NCBI GenBank assembly: GCA_028687035.1
Contig: JAQUAX010000001.1
Coordinates: 124,001 to 188,000 of the forward strand
Length of the DNA stretch: 64,000 bases
Direction of reading: 5' to 3'
Source: Dechloromonas sp.
Lineage (GTDB): Bacteria; Pseudomonadota; Gammaproteobacteria; Burkholderiales; Rhodocyclaceae
In this document: positions 33,022 to 40,741 of the stretch, piece by piece
How the letters are laid out: every line of letters begins with the position of its first letter
Numbering within the stretch: position 1 is the first letter of the stretch
Position numbers and translations under genes: made by a program
The notes under the pieces: generated by a model
Seen by the model: the letters and a program-made list of their open reading frames with translations, nothing else
Told to the model about the DNA's origin: nothing
Databases searched by the model: none

Positions 33022-35136
33022 ATGTCGCACCGCAAGCGCAGGGCTGCCGCCGGCAGCCGCTCGGTTCTCTGTTTTGCCGTCGTCGGACTGGCCGGCGCCT
33101 CGCCGCTGCTCGCCGCCGACGCGGCCGGGCAGCCCGCGCCGGAGGAAATCCAGGCGATGGCCGAGGTCACGGTCACCGCGACCCGGACCGAACGCCGCCT
33201 CGACGAGGTGCCGGCCAGCGTGTCGGTGCTCAATGCGAAGGAGATCGCAAGCCAGCAGGTCGTCAAGACCGAGGACCTGCTGCGCAATCTCGAGGGCGTC
33301 GATGTCAAGAACCAGGCCGGCGGCACCGTCAGCATGGTCAGCCTGCGCGGCCTGGGCGGCAGCTTCGCCGGCCAGACGACGCAGGTGCTGGTCGACGGCA
33401 TGGCGGTCGAGCCGGTGGTGCTGGCCCCGAAGGGCGCCGCCTTCGATTTTGCCGATCTGGGCGACGTCGATCGCATCGAGGTCGTCCGTGGCCCGGCCGC
33501 CGCGCTGTACGGGCCGAGCGCGATGGGCGGCGTGGTCAACGTGCTGACCCGGCGTCCGGCCGCCGGGCTGGCCGGCGAGATCGAGGTCGGCGCGGGCTCG
33601 CACAACACCCGGACTTCGCGGGCGGTCCTCTCGGGCGGCTACGACAAGGTCGATTTCCGGCTCTACGCCAGCGAATTCGACACCGACGGCTACGTCGCCG
33701 AGCGCCGCCCCTACGCCTGGCAGCAGCAGGATCTGAAGGGGCGCGACTGGCGCCAGGACAAGTTCGGCGTCTCGGTCGGCCTGCATCCGACCGAAGACCA
33801 GGAAATCCGCGTCGGCGTGCGCAGCTACCGCACCGACTCGGCCTTCATCGGCGGCCGGCCGAACTACCGCTGGGAGCGCGAAGGCACGTTGTGGGACGTC
33901 GGCTACAAGCTGCAGCTGGGCGAAGTCGGCGATTTCCGGATCAAGTACCTGTCGACGACGATCAAGGAACGTCTGTCGTGGGATGGCCTGATGCTCGGCG
34001 ATCCGTCCGATTTCACGCAATACGCCGCCGGCCGCCGCAACCAGTACGGCGACCTGCTCGAGGCGCAGGCCAATGTCAGGATCGGCGCCGCGCACCGGGT
34101 GACCGTCGGCGTTTCGGACAGCGCCGGGCGCCAGGTCGAGAACGAGGCCTGGGCGATCCCGGCCTGGGATTACTTCACGTACAACGAGGTCAAGGCCAAC
34201 ACCCGCGTGCTCGGCCTGTTCGCGCAGGACGAGATCGCGCTGTCGGAAGCGACCCGGCTGGTCGTCGGCGGCCGTTACGACCGCTTCCGGCAGTTCGGCA
34301 ACAACACCTACGACTGGGACAACTACGGCACCGACAACCTGCGCCGCGATCCCGACTCGTCCGACGGCGTGTTCAATCCGCGCCTGGGTGTCCGCCACAA
34401 GCTGGCCGAGCGCACGTCGGTCTACGCGTCCTACGGCACCGCCTACCTGCCGGCGCTGAACGGGCTGCGCTACCGCTCGAATCCTGCGTGCAACAGCCCG
34501 GACCTCGACCCGGAACGCTCGACCTCGTACGAAATCGGCTTCAACCACGAGTGGACCGCGCTCGCGCTGCGCGGCGCCGTGTTCCACACCGACTACCAGG
34601 ACAAGATCGAGACCCGGCAGCAGCAGTTCTGCACGCAATACCTGAATGTCGGATCGGTGAAAGTGGACGGCCTGGAGCTCGGTGTCGAGGGCCGCTTCGC
34701 ATCGGCCTGGCGGCCGTACGCGAACTACAGCTTCACCGACGCGAAGATCACCGACAACCCGGCCAACCCGGACGCCGAAGGCAAGCGCCTGAACTGGACG
34801 GCGCGCCACAAGTTCAACGTCGGCGTGCTCTATGCGCCGTCGCGCGAGCTGACCGCCCGGCTGAGCGGGCGCTACGTCGGCGACCGCTACTTCGACGGCA
34901 CGATGACCAACAGCGCGGATTCGCGGGCACCGGCCTATTTCGTCGCCGACTTCAAGATCAGCCGGCGCGTCGAACTGGGCACGCTGGCGCGCAGCGCCGA
35001 ACTGTCCTTCGCGGTGAACAACCTGTTCGACCGGGATTACGTCGAGCAGAAGGGTTACGCCGCCGGCCTCGGCGAGACCTATCGCGAATACGCCGACCGC
35101 CGCAATTTCTGGGTCGGCCTGAAGACGCTGTTCTGA
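33022..35136 (+). CDS. TonB-dependent outer-membrane receptor 1
   Basis: A 704-residue receptor. It has a signal peptide (LCFAVVGLAGASPLLA, cut near residue 35), a TonB box region (AEVTVTATRTER), the plug domain (EDLLRNLEGVDVK, VEVVRGPAAALYGPSAMGG region) and a 22-strand barrel that ends in Phe (GLKTLF). It imports a ligand too large for porins with energy from TonB. It lacks the N-terminal signalling extension of FecA-like receptors. RBS AGGGGG is well placed. It is first in a three-gene operon with receptor 2 (7-base gap) and a propeller-cytochrome. The ligand is unknown; no iron or cobalamin riboswitch was seen upstream. Confidence 0.92.
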   Translation: MSHRKRRAAAGSRSVLCFAVVGLAGASPLLAADAAGQPAPEEIQAMAEVTVTATRTERRLDEVPASVSVLNAKEIASQQVVKTEDLLRNLEGVDVKNQAGGTVSMVSLRGLGGSFAGQTTQVLVDGMAVEPVVLAPKGAAFDFADLGDVDRIEVVRGPAAALYGPSAMGGVVNVLTRRPAAGLAGEIEVGAGSHNTRTSRAVLSGGYDKVDFRLYASEFDTDGYVAERRPYAWQQQDLKGRDWRQDKFGVSVGLHPTEDQEIRVGVRSYRTDSAFIGGRPNYRWEREGTLWDVGYKLQLGEVGDFRIKYLSTTIKERLSWDGLMLGDPSDFTQYAAGRRNQYGDLLEAQANVRIGAAHRVTVGVSDSAGRQVENEAWAIPAWDYFTYNEVKANTRVLGLFAQDEIALSEATRLVVGGRYDRFRQFGNNTYDWDNYGTDNLRRDPDSSDGVFNPRLGVRHKLAERTSVYASYGTAYLPALNGLRYRSNPACNSPDLDPERSTSYEIGFNHEWTALALRGAVFHTDYQDKIETRQQQFCTQYLNVGSVKVDGLELGVEGRFASAWRPYANYSFTDAKITDNPANPDAEGKRLNWTARHKFNVGVLYAPSRELTARLSGRYVGDRYFDGTMTNSADSRAPAYFVADFKISRRVELGTLARSAELSFAVNNLFDRDYVEQKGYAAGLGETYREYADRRNFWVGLKTLF

Positions 35137-35143
35137 TGAGCTT

Positions 35144-37027
35144 GTGAGGCAGATTGCCTGCTTGTTGCTGTTGCTGGCTTTCGCGGCGCAGGCCGACGAA
35201 GCCGACCTCGCGCCGATCACCGCCGCCGACATCGCCCGCGAGAAGCCGGTCGACCTGGTCGCGCTGCTGCGCAGCCGGGTCGGGCTCGACGAGAACAACA
35301 GCGTGATCACGATGCGCGGGGTCAAGGGCATCGCCATCGTCGTTGACGGCTTCGTGTCGTCGGTTGCCGAATTGAAGGCGCTGAAGCCGGAGCAGGTCGA
35401 GAAGATCGAGATCCTGCGCGGCGGCGCGTCGGCCCGCTTCGGCGCCGAGGCGATGGGCGGCGCGATCGCCGTCACCACCTTCCGGGCCGGCCGCCAGCGC
35501 GCCGCCGAGGCGACGCTGACCGCCGGCCTCGATTCGCGCCGCGGCCATTACACCCGCCTCGGCGGCCACGGCGAGCGCGCCGGGCTGGGCTGGTCGCTGC
35601 TCGCCGAGGACCGCGTGGTCGAGGGCTTCCGCACCGTGCCGCGCTCGCCTTTCCCGTACCAGATCACCGTCGATCCCGAGCGCTCGACAACCCGGCTGTT
35701 CGACGCCAAGCTCGGCTGGCGCGACGAACGCCTGGAGCTGTCGGTGAACGCCAAGCGCAGCGACGACTGGTCGTATCTGGGGCGGCCGAACTGGTCCTTT
35801 GACGGCCTGACCGACAACCTGCGCGGCCAGGCCAGCTGGCGGCTGGCCGACGGCCTGGCGCTCGAGGCGGCGCTCGGCGAGGAGCGCTCGACGCTGGCCG
35901 GCGTGCGCGACCGCGGCACCGGCACCGACGCGGCGGGCCTGGCGCCGGAATACTGGCTGAGCCAGAAGTCGCGCCAGCGCGAGGCGAGCGCCGCGCTGGT
36001 GCGCAGCATCGGCGACTGGCAGGGGCGCGTCGGCGTCAATCTGGCCGAGCTCGACGAAAGCTTCATCAACGCCGACTATGCGACCCGCCAGCCGGCGCTG
36101 AGCGCCGATTCGCTGATCCGCAAGCAGGCGGTGTTCGTCGCCGGCGAACTGCCGGTTGCCGCCGGCCGGCTCGAATTCGGCCTGCGCCACGACCGCCAGG
36201 AATACGTGTCGGCGCGGATGTTCACCGCGCCGGATGCGGTCAGCACCGGCGGCGGCGTCGCCAAGTCGGCGCTCAGCCCGAAGCTCGCGCTCGGCTGGCC
36301 GCTCGGCGCCGGCTACCGGCTGCGCGGCAGCCTGGGCACCGGCTTCTCGCCGCCGCCAGCGAGCCAGCTGTACAACGGCTACCTCGGCGCCGGCTCGGTG
36401 ACGCTGGCCAATCCCGGCCTGAAGCCCGAGCGCTCGGCGACCGCCGACCTCGCGCTGAGCCGTTCCGGCGCCTTCGGCGAATGGAGCCTGACGCTGTTCG
36501 CGACGCGCTGGCAGGACAAGATCGCCGTGCGCATCGTCGATTACGGCATGCCGGTCGTGCAGCAGCCGCAGAACGTCGGCCGCTCGTCGGCGCAGGGTGT
36601 CGAGGCGCAGTGGTCCGGGCGTTTCGCCGAGGCCTGGTCGGTCAGCGCCAACGCGACCTGGAGCCGCACCCGCATCGATCAGGATCTTGCCGACCCGGCG
36701 CTGGTCGGCAAGGAACTGCCCGACATGCCGCGCCTGAAGGCCAACCTGGCGCTGGACTGGGCGCCGGCCGACGATTTTTCGGCGCGCGCCCGGCTGCGCC
36801 ACGTCGGCAGCGCCTGGACCGACGAGACCAACACCCGCGTCGATGCCGCCGGCTATCGCTGGAAGAAGCGCGCCTACAGCGTGCTCGACCTGGCCGCGAC
36901 CTGGCGCGGCCCGGCCAGCGAATTCACGCTGGCCCTCGACAACGCCTTCGACCGCGATTACGTGACCGGATTCTTCTGGCACGGCGAGCCGCGCACGCTG
37001 CGCGGCGAGTTCGTGCTGCATTTCTGA
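35144..37027 (+). CDS. TonB-dependent outer-membrane receptor 2
   Basis: A 627-residue receptor with a short signal peptide (IACLLLLLAFAAQA) and a plug that retains DLVALLRSRVGLDEN and KIEILRGGASARFGAEAMGG. The beta barrel ends in LRGEFVLHF. It is smaller than receptor 1, and the plug is compact, with almost no sequence between the signal peptide and the plug. Start GTG 35144 is 7 bases after the receptor 1 stop; no closer ATG is in frame. Two different TonB receptors in one operon suggest uptake of two forms of one ligand or a carrier-ligand pair. It precedes the propeller-cytochrome gene by 19 bases. Confidence 0.9.
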   Translation: MRQIACLLLLLAFAAQADEADLAPITAADIAREKPVDLVALLRSRVGLDENNSVITMRGVKGIAIVVDGFVSSVAELKALKPEQVEKIEILRGGASARFGAEAMGGAIAVTTFRAGRQRAAEATLTAGLDSRRGHYTRLGGHGERAGLGWSLLAEDRVVEGFRTVPRSPFPYQITVDPERSTTRLFDAKLGWRDERLELSVNAKRSDDWSYLGRPNWSFDGLTDNLRGQASWRLADGLALEAALGEERSTLAGVRDRGTGTDAAGLAPEYWLSQKSRQREASAALVRSIGDWQGRVGVNLAELDESFINADYATRQPALSADSLIRKQAVFVAGELPVAAGRLEFGLRHDRQEYVSARMFTAPDAVSTGGGVAKSALSPKLALGWPLGAGYRLRGSLGTGFSPPPASQLYNGYLGAGSVTLANPGLKPERSATADLALSRSGAFGEWSLTLFATRWQDKIAVRIVDYGMPVVQQPQNVGRSSAQGVEAQWSGRFAEAWSVSANATWSRTRIDQDLADPALVGKELPDMPRLKANLALDWAPADDFSARARLRHVGSAWTDETNTRVDAAGYRWKKRAYSVLDLAATWRGPASEFTLALDNAFDRDYVTGFFWHGEPRTLRGEFVLHF

Positions 37028-37046
37028 TTGCCGCTGGAGATCAACC

Positions 37047-38381
37047 ATGTCCTACCGCCTGCTGTCCCTTGCCTGTCTGGCCGCCGCGCTGGCGCTGCCC
37101 GCCGAAGCCTGCCGCCCCTTCGGCTCCTACCAGTTCGTCGAGGATGCGGCCGGCGGCCTCTGGTTCACCGAGGGCGACAACAACGCGGTGTCGCGCCTGG
37201 CGCCGGACGGCAGCGTCACCGCGCACAAGCTGCCGACGCCGAACGCCGAGCCGAGTTCGCTGGCGCTCGACCGCGCCGGCAAGCTGTGGTTCGTCGAGAT
37301 GGAAGGCGGCAGGATCGGCCGCCTCGACCGCAGCGGGCGGATCACCGAATTCCCGACCACCGACGGCCATCCCGGCACTATCGCGGTGGATGCGCGCGGC
37401 GACGCGTGGTTCACGCAGATGGCCGGCCACGAGGCGAGCACCGATCCGCACGCCGGGCACGGCAGCGCGATGGTCGCCAAGGTCGGGCGCATCGATGCCG
37501 CCGGCAAGATGCACGACTACCGGCTGGCCGAGGGCTGGCCGACATCGATCGCCTTTGCGCGCGGCGACGACCGGGCCTGGGTCAGCGTGCTGGTGCCGGG
37601 CGAGCGGCCGCGCGGCAAGCTGCTGCGCCTGGACCGCGCCGGCAAATGGACGCCGGTCGCCGCCTGGGACAACAGCTGCCCGGGCAACCTGACGCTGCAG
37701 GCGAACGGGCGTCCCGCCTATTCGGACCATTGCCGCGGCGTCGTCGGCCGCGTCGACGGGCGCGGCCGCCTCGTCGAGCAGACGCTGCCGGCCGGCACCT
37801 ATATCCAGCAACTGGCGGCGGCGCCGGACGGCAGCCTGTGGTTTTCCGGCGACGAAAAAGGCCGCCTGGGGCGCGTCGACCGCGACGGCAAGCTGAGCTA
37901 CCTCGAACGCCGCGCCGACGACCAGACGATGGCGGTGCTGGTGACCCGCCGGGGCGAGGTCGTCTTCTCCGAGTTCTACAACTACAACATCAACCGCCTG
38001 ACCCGCGCCGGCGACTACGTCGAGCACCTGGTCAACGTCGACGAGCGCAAGGACGTCCGCGAGGTGCGCGAGGGCGAGGTCTGCTACGTCCGCTTTGCGG
38101 CGCGCATCGCTGCCAAGGCCGAGATGGACGAAAAACGCGCCGCCGAAGTGCGCAGCGGCCGCTTCAAGCCGGACGGGCAGGGCACCGAGAAGCTGGTCGA
38201 GGACAAATGCCTGGCCTGCCACGATGCCCGCCGGCTGCTGCTGTCAAGGCGCAGCGACTGGACGCCGAGCATCGTCCGCATGCACGCCTACCGCGACATC
38301 CGCGGCGCCGGCGCGCTGAGCCCCGAGGACACGGCGCGCATCGTCGCCTATTTCAACACGCACTACGGCCTGTCGCGCTGA
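37047..38381 (+). CDS. Periplasmic Vgb-like beta-propeller with C-terminal cytochrome c
   Basis: A 444-residue exported protein (signal peptide LLSLACLAAALALPAEA). Seven repeat units can be read, for example LWFTEGDNNAVSRL, LWFVEMEGGRIGRL, LWFSGDEKGRLGRV and VVFSEFYNYNINRL. This is the streptogramin-lyase (Vgb)/NHL propeller pattern. After about residue 340 comes a helical domain with one CLACH heme motif (388-392) and a distal Met (in SIVRMHAYRD), a mono-heme cytochrome c. The combination suggests a periplasmic oxidoreductase or a heme-tethered binding protein for whatever the two TonB receptors import. Antibiotic lyase activity should not be assumed. Its 3' end overlaps the convergent ECF sigma gene by 19 bases. 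Confidence 0.83.
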   Translation: MSYRLLSLACLAAALALPAEACRPFGSYQFVEDAAGGLWFTEGDNNAVSRLAPDGSVTAHKLPTPNAEPSSLALDRAGKLWFVEMEGGRIGRLDRSGRITEFPTTDGHPGTIAVDARGDAWFTQMAGHEASTDPHAGHGSAMVAKVGRIDAAGKMHDYRLAEGWPTSIAFARGDDRAWVSVLVPGERPRGKLLRLDRAGKWTPVAAWDNSCPGNLTLQANGRPAYSDHCRGVVGRVDGRGRLVEQTLPAGTYIQQLAAAPDGSLWFSGDEKGRLGRVDRDGKLSYLERRADDQTMAVLVTRRGEVVFSEFYNYNINRLTRAGDYVEHLVNVDERKDVREVREGEVCYVRFAARIAAKAEMDEKRAAEVRSGRFKPDGQGTEKLVEDKCLACHDARRLLLSRRSDWTPSIVRMHAYRDIRGAGALSPEDTARIVAYFNTHYGLSR

Positions 38382-38893
38382 GCCAGACGTTCCCGGCACA
38401 GCGCCAGCGCGCGCATCACGTGTTTTTCGACGCTGCTGACCGAGATCCCCATCCGCTTCGCGACCTCGGCCTGCGACAGCCCGTCGAGGCGGTGCAGCAG
38501 AAAGGCTTCGCGACAGCGCGGGGCGAGCCGGTCGATGGCGTCGCGCAGGCAGTCGGCAGCCTCGATGCCGGCCATCCTGGCCTCGGGGGCATCGTCGTTC
38601 CCGGCTTCCTCCGGGGCGTCGCCATCGCCGGCGGCGACCTGCCAGCGCGGCGACGACAGCGCCTCGATCGCCAGGTGGCGGGCGGCGCAGAACAGGAAGC
38701 CGCGCGCATGACGGACGCCGGCGATCGTCGTGCCCCGGGACAGCAGGCGCAAAAACAGTTCCTGGACGAGGTCGACCGCGAGGTCGCGGCAATGGGTGCG
38801 CTGGCCCAGGAAGCGCACGAGTTCGTCGAAATGCAGCTCGTAGAGCGCCTCGATGTCTGCCTGCTGCGGAGGAAAATTCGGCGTGCTGTCCAT
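38363..38893 (-). CDS. ECF sigma factor (FecI-like)
   Basis: A 176-residue ECF sigma factor with region 2 (ELHFDELVRFLGQRTHCRDLAVDLVQELFLRLL in parts) and region 4 helix-turn-helix (LDGLSQAEVAKRMGISVSSVEKHVMRALALC in parts). The type resembles FecI sigma factors that turn on TonB receptor genes. No FecR anti-sigma gene is next to it, and the receptors lack the signalling domain, so classic cell-surface signalling is not supported. ATG 38893 was preferred over a farther in-frame start because the extra N-terminus is basic low-complexity sequence. It is convergent with the propeller-cytochrome gene. Confidence 0.85.
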   Translation of the reverse strand: MDSTPNFPPQQADIEALYELHFDELVRFLGQRTHCRDLAVDLVQELFLRLLSRGTTIAGVRHARGFLFCAARHLAIEALSSPRWQVAAGDGDAPEEAGNDDAPEARMAGIEAADCLRDAIDRLAPRCREAFLLHRLDGLSQAEVAKRMGISVSSVEKHVMRALALCRERLAQRDRP

Positions 38894-39061
38894 GGGAGTC
38901 GGGCGTCGCCCGGCACCTTGCCCGGCCTTGACGCGCCGGCATCTTAGACGTCGCCGGATGCGCATGGAATGCGGCAAAAGGACGCAGCGACGCGGCGGGC
39001 TGGAATATCCCGCCGCTTGGTGTAGAGTTGAATCAGCACCCCATTTCACGGAGGACGGGTC

Positions 39062-39274
39062 ATGGCCATCGAATCAGTCACTTCCAGCCTCAGCGCCTAC
39101 ATGATGCCGGGCCTGCAGCCGGGCCAGACACAGCAGGGCGGCGAGGCATCCCGGACCGTCGAGACGCGCGAGCCACGTCCCGAGGAACGCGTCGAGCGCA
39201 CCGAGGAACCCCAGCGTCCGGTCGTCAATGCCCAGGGTCAGCAGACCGGAACGCTGATCAACGTCACTGCCTGA
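39062..39274 (+). CDS. Small protein A with C-terminal NVTA signature
   Basis: A 70-residue, hydrophilic, probably disordered protein rich in Gln, Glu and Arg, with no signal peptide. A very good ribosome site (GGAGGA, 39051-39056) supports translation. Its last 17 residues, VVNAQGQQTGTLINVTA, are nearly the same as the end of the next gene product (VVNAYGETTGTRVNVTA). The N-terminus (MAIESVTSSLSAYMM) could be a short amphipathic helix. I do not recognise the family. The promoter would lie in 38894-39050, divergent from the ECF sigma gene. Confidence 0.7.
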   Translation: MAIESVTSSLSAYMMPGLQPGQTQQGGEASRTVETREPRPEERVERTEEPQRPVVNAQGQQTGTLINVTA

Positions 39275-39296
39275 GCCAGCGAACGGGGAGCAGCCC

Positions 39297-39680
39297 ATGG
39301 CGCTTTCCTCAGTCGATCTGCAGGCCGGTGGCGGCTTGTGGTCCCAGATTCAGCAACAGTTCGCCGAGCGCAACGCGGTGCAGGCCGAACAGCGGGCGAG
39401 AGCCCTGCAGTCTCAGGCCCGCCAGGCCCAGGGCGAGGCCGACCGCGCGCAGGAAAATGCGCGTTCGCTGAAACAGCAGTCCACCCAGGCCCAGGGCGAG
39501 GCCGAGCAGGCGCGGCGCAGCCTGTCGGCGATCGGTTCGATCGGCGAGGTGCAGGCCGGTTTCAGCGCCCTGCGGACCCAGATCGGCGAAGTGCTGGCCG
39601 ATGCGGAGCAAGCGCCCCCCGCGGCCGTCGTCAATGCCTACGGCGAAACGACCGGGACCCGGGTCAACGTCACGGCCTGA
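39297..39680 (+). CDS. Small coiled-coil protein B with C-terminal NVTA signature
   Basis: A 127-residue protein made mainly of a long Ala/Gln/Glu/Arg helix (residues 18-75, heptad-like, including QARQAQGEADRAQENARSLK), probably a coiled coil, followed by a flexible stretch. It ends in VVNAYGETTGTRVNVTA, which matches the end of protein A. No signal peptide is seen. It lies 22 bases after gene A and has its own GGGGAG site, so the two form an operon. The shared tail suggests both are recognised by one partner. Function is unknown. Confidence 0.72.
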   Translation: MALSSVDLQAGGGLWSQIQQQFAERNAVQAEQRARALQSQARQAQGEADRAQENARSLKQQSTQAQGEAEQARRSLSAIGSIGEVQAGFSALRTQIGEVLADAEQAPPAAVVNAYGETTGTRVNVTA

Positions 39681-39715
39681 ACGGCCCGGCAGGGCCGGGA
39701 GGATCATGCCGGCGG

Positions 39716-40162
39716 ATGGCGCCGGCGCTCCAGTCTGATATCTTTGCGATTTTTGCCCGCTGCGGCAGGAGGAAGCAATTGCTGGAAAATCACTGGTGCG
39801 CCTCGGTCGATGCAAGCATCCAGCTGCGGACCGGATGCAATCCGCTGGAAAAGCACGGCCCGCAGGCGGTGATCGTTCACGCCGACGCCTGGGCGCCGAT
39901 GGACGCGATCGCCGATCCGCACGACATCCGGCAGGTCGTCGATTACGAGGTGATCTTCCTGGCCATCCGCCGCCTCGAAGCCAACGCGCATTGCGAATGC
40001 CTGGAATCGAGCATTCTCGAGGTCATGGATGCGATTTTCTCGATGCCGGTCGTTACCGCGGCCTTTGTTTCGATGCACAAGCCGCACGTCTACAACGGCC
40101 AGGGCACGCCGGCCATCTCGCTGCGCATGAACCGCGAGCAATGGGAGGGCCGGCGGCGATGA
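39716..40162 (+). CDS. folB: Dihydroneopterin aldolase-like protein (FolB)
   Basis: A 148-residue protein whose C-terminal 120 residues fit the FolB/tunnelling fold: a beta-hairpin (DASIQLRTGCNPLEKHGPQAVIVHAD), VDYEVIFLAIRRLEA, then LESSILEVMDAIF and the family-style MHKPHVY. FolB converts dihydroneopterin into hydroxymethyl-dihydropterin in folate synthesis. The N-terminus is longer than usual. ATG 39716 follows GGGAGGA by 12 bases; a TTG about 65 bases further on would give the usual length. The stop overlaps the folA start (ATGA), showing coupling. The assignment is good, but a paralogous role is possible because the sequence is divergent. Confidence 0.68.
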   Translation: MAPALQSDIFAIFARCGRRKQLLENHWCASVDASIQLRTGCNPLEKHGPQAVIVHADAWAPMDAIADPHDIRQVVDYEVIFLAIRRLEANAHCECLESSILEVMDAIFSMPVVTAAFVSMHKPHVYNGQGTPAISLRMNREQWEGRRR

Positions 40163-40674
40163 TCACGGCGATCGGCGCGGTCGCGCGCAACGGCGTGCTC
40201 GGACTCGACAACTGGCTGCCCTGGGACATTCCGGAGGAACTGGCCTATTTCGAGCGGACCGTGGCCGGCGCAGCGCTGGTCGTCGGCCGGCTGACCTACG
40301 AGTCGATGGACGTCGTGCCCGTCGATTCCTTCGTCGTCACGCGCCAGGCGGGCAGGGCGCTGCGTCCCGGCTGCTGCGCGGTCGATTCGGTCGAAGCCGG
40401 GCTGCGCGGTGCGCTGGCGACCGGCAAGCCGGTTTTCGTGATCGGCGGCGCCTCGGTTTACGAAGCTGCCTGGCCCTACTGCCACCGCTTCCTGCTGACC
40501 CGGATCGAGGCCGATTTCGACGGCGACACGCTGTTCCCGGCCAGCATCCCGCTGGCCGCCTGGCAGGTCGCCGCGGAGACGTCGCGCCTGCTGCCGGAGC
40601 GCCGCAGCGGCCGGGAAATTTTGTGCCGTTTCGTCGATTACCGGCCGCTCCAGCCACCGCTCATGCCAACGTGA
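40159..40674 (+). CDS. folA: Dihydrofolate reductase
   Basis: A 171-residue DHFR that reduces dihydrofolate with NADPH. Landmarks are MITAIGAVARNGVLG, NWLPWDIPEELAYF (the active-site acid is Glu rather than Asp), VVGRLTYESM, FVIGGASVYEAAWPYC and ADFDGDTLFP. The start overlaps the folB stop by 4 bases, so both are made together. A second folate pair elsewhere in the genome cannot be excluded. The sequence is shorter than E. coli FolA in the adenine-binding region between GRLTYESM and the VIGG motif. Confidence 0.9.
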   Translation: MITAIGAVARNGVLGLDNWLPWDIPEELAYFERTVAGAALVVGRLTYESMDVVPVDSFVVTRQAGRALRPGCCAVDSVEAGLRGALATGKPVFVIGGASVYEAAWPYCHRFLLTRIEADFDGDTLFPASIPLAAWQVAAETSRLLPERRSGREILCRFVDYRPLQPPLMPT

Positions 40675-40741
40675 TTTGCGCTTTGGCCGCGTAGCCAGCA
40701 AAATCCCGCATTTGCCGAAAACGACAATCCATATCCCGACC

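Noticed and set aside
37047-38381. Antibiotic (streptogramin B) lyase
   Set aside because: The propeller pattern alone suggests it, but the protein is exported and carries a cytochrome c domain, which the lyases lack.
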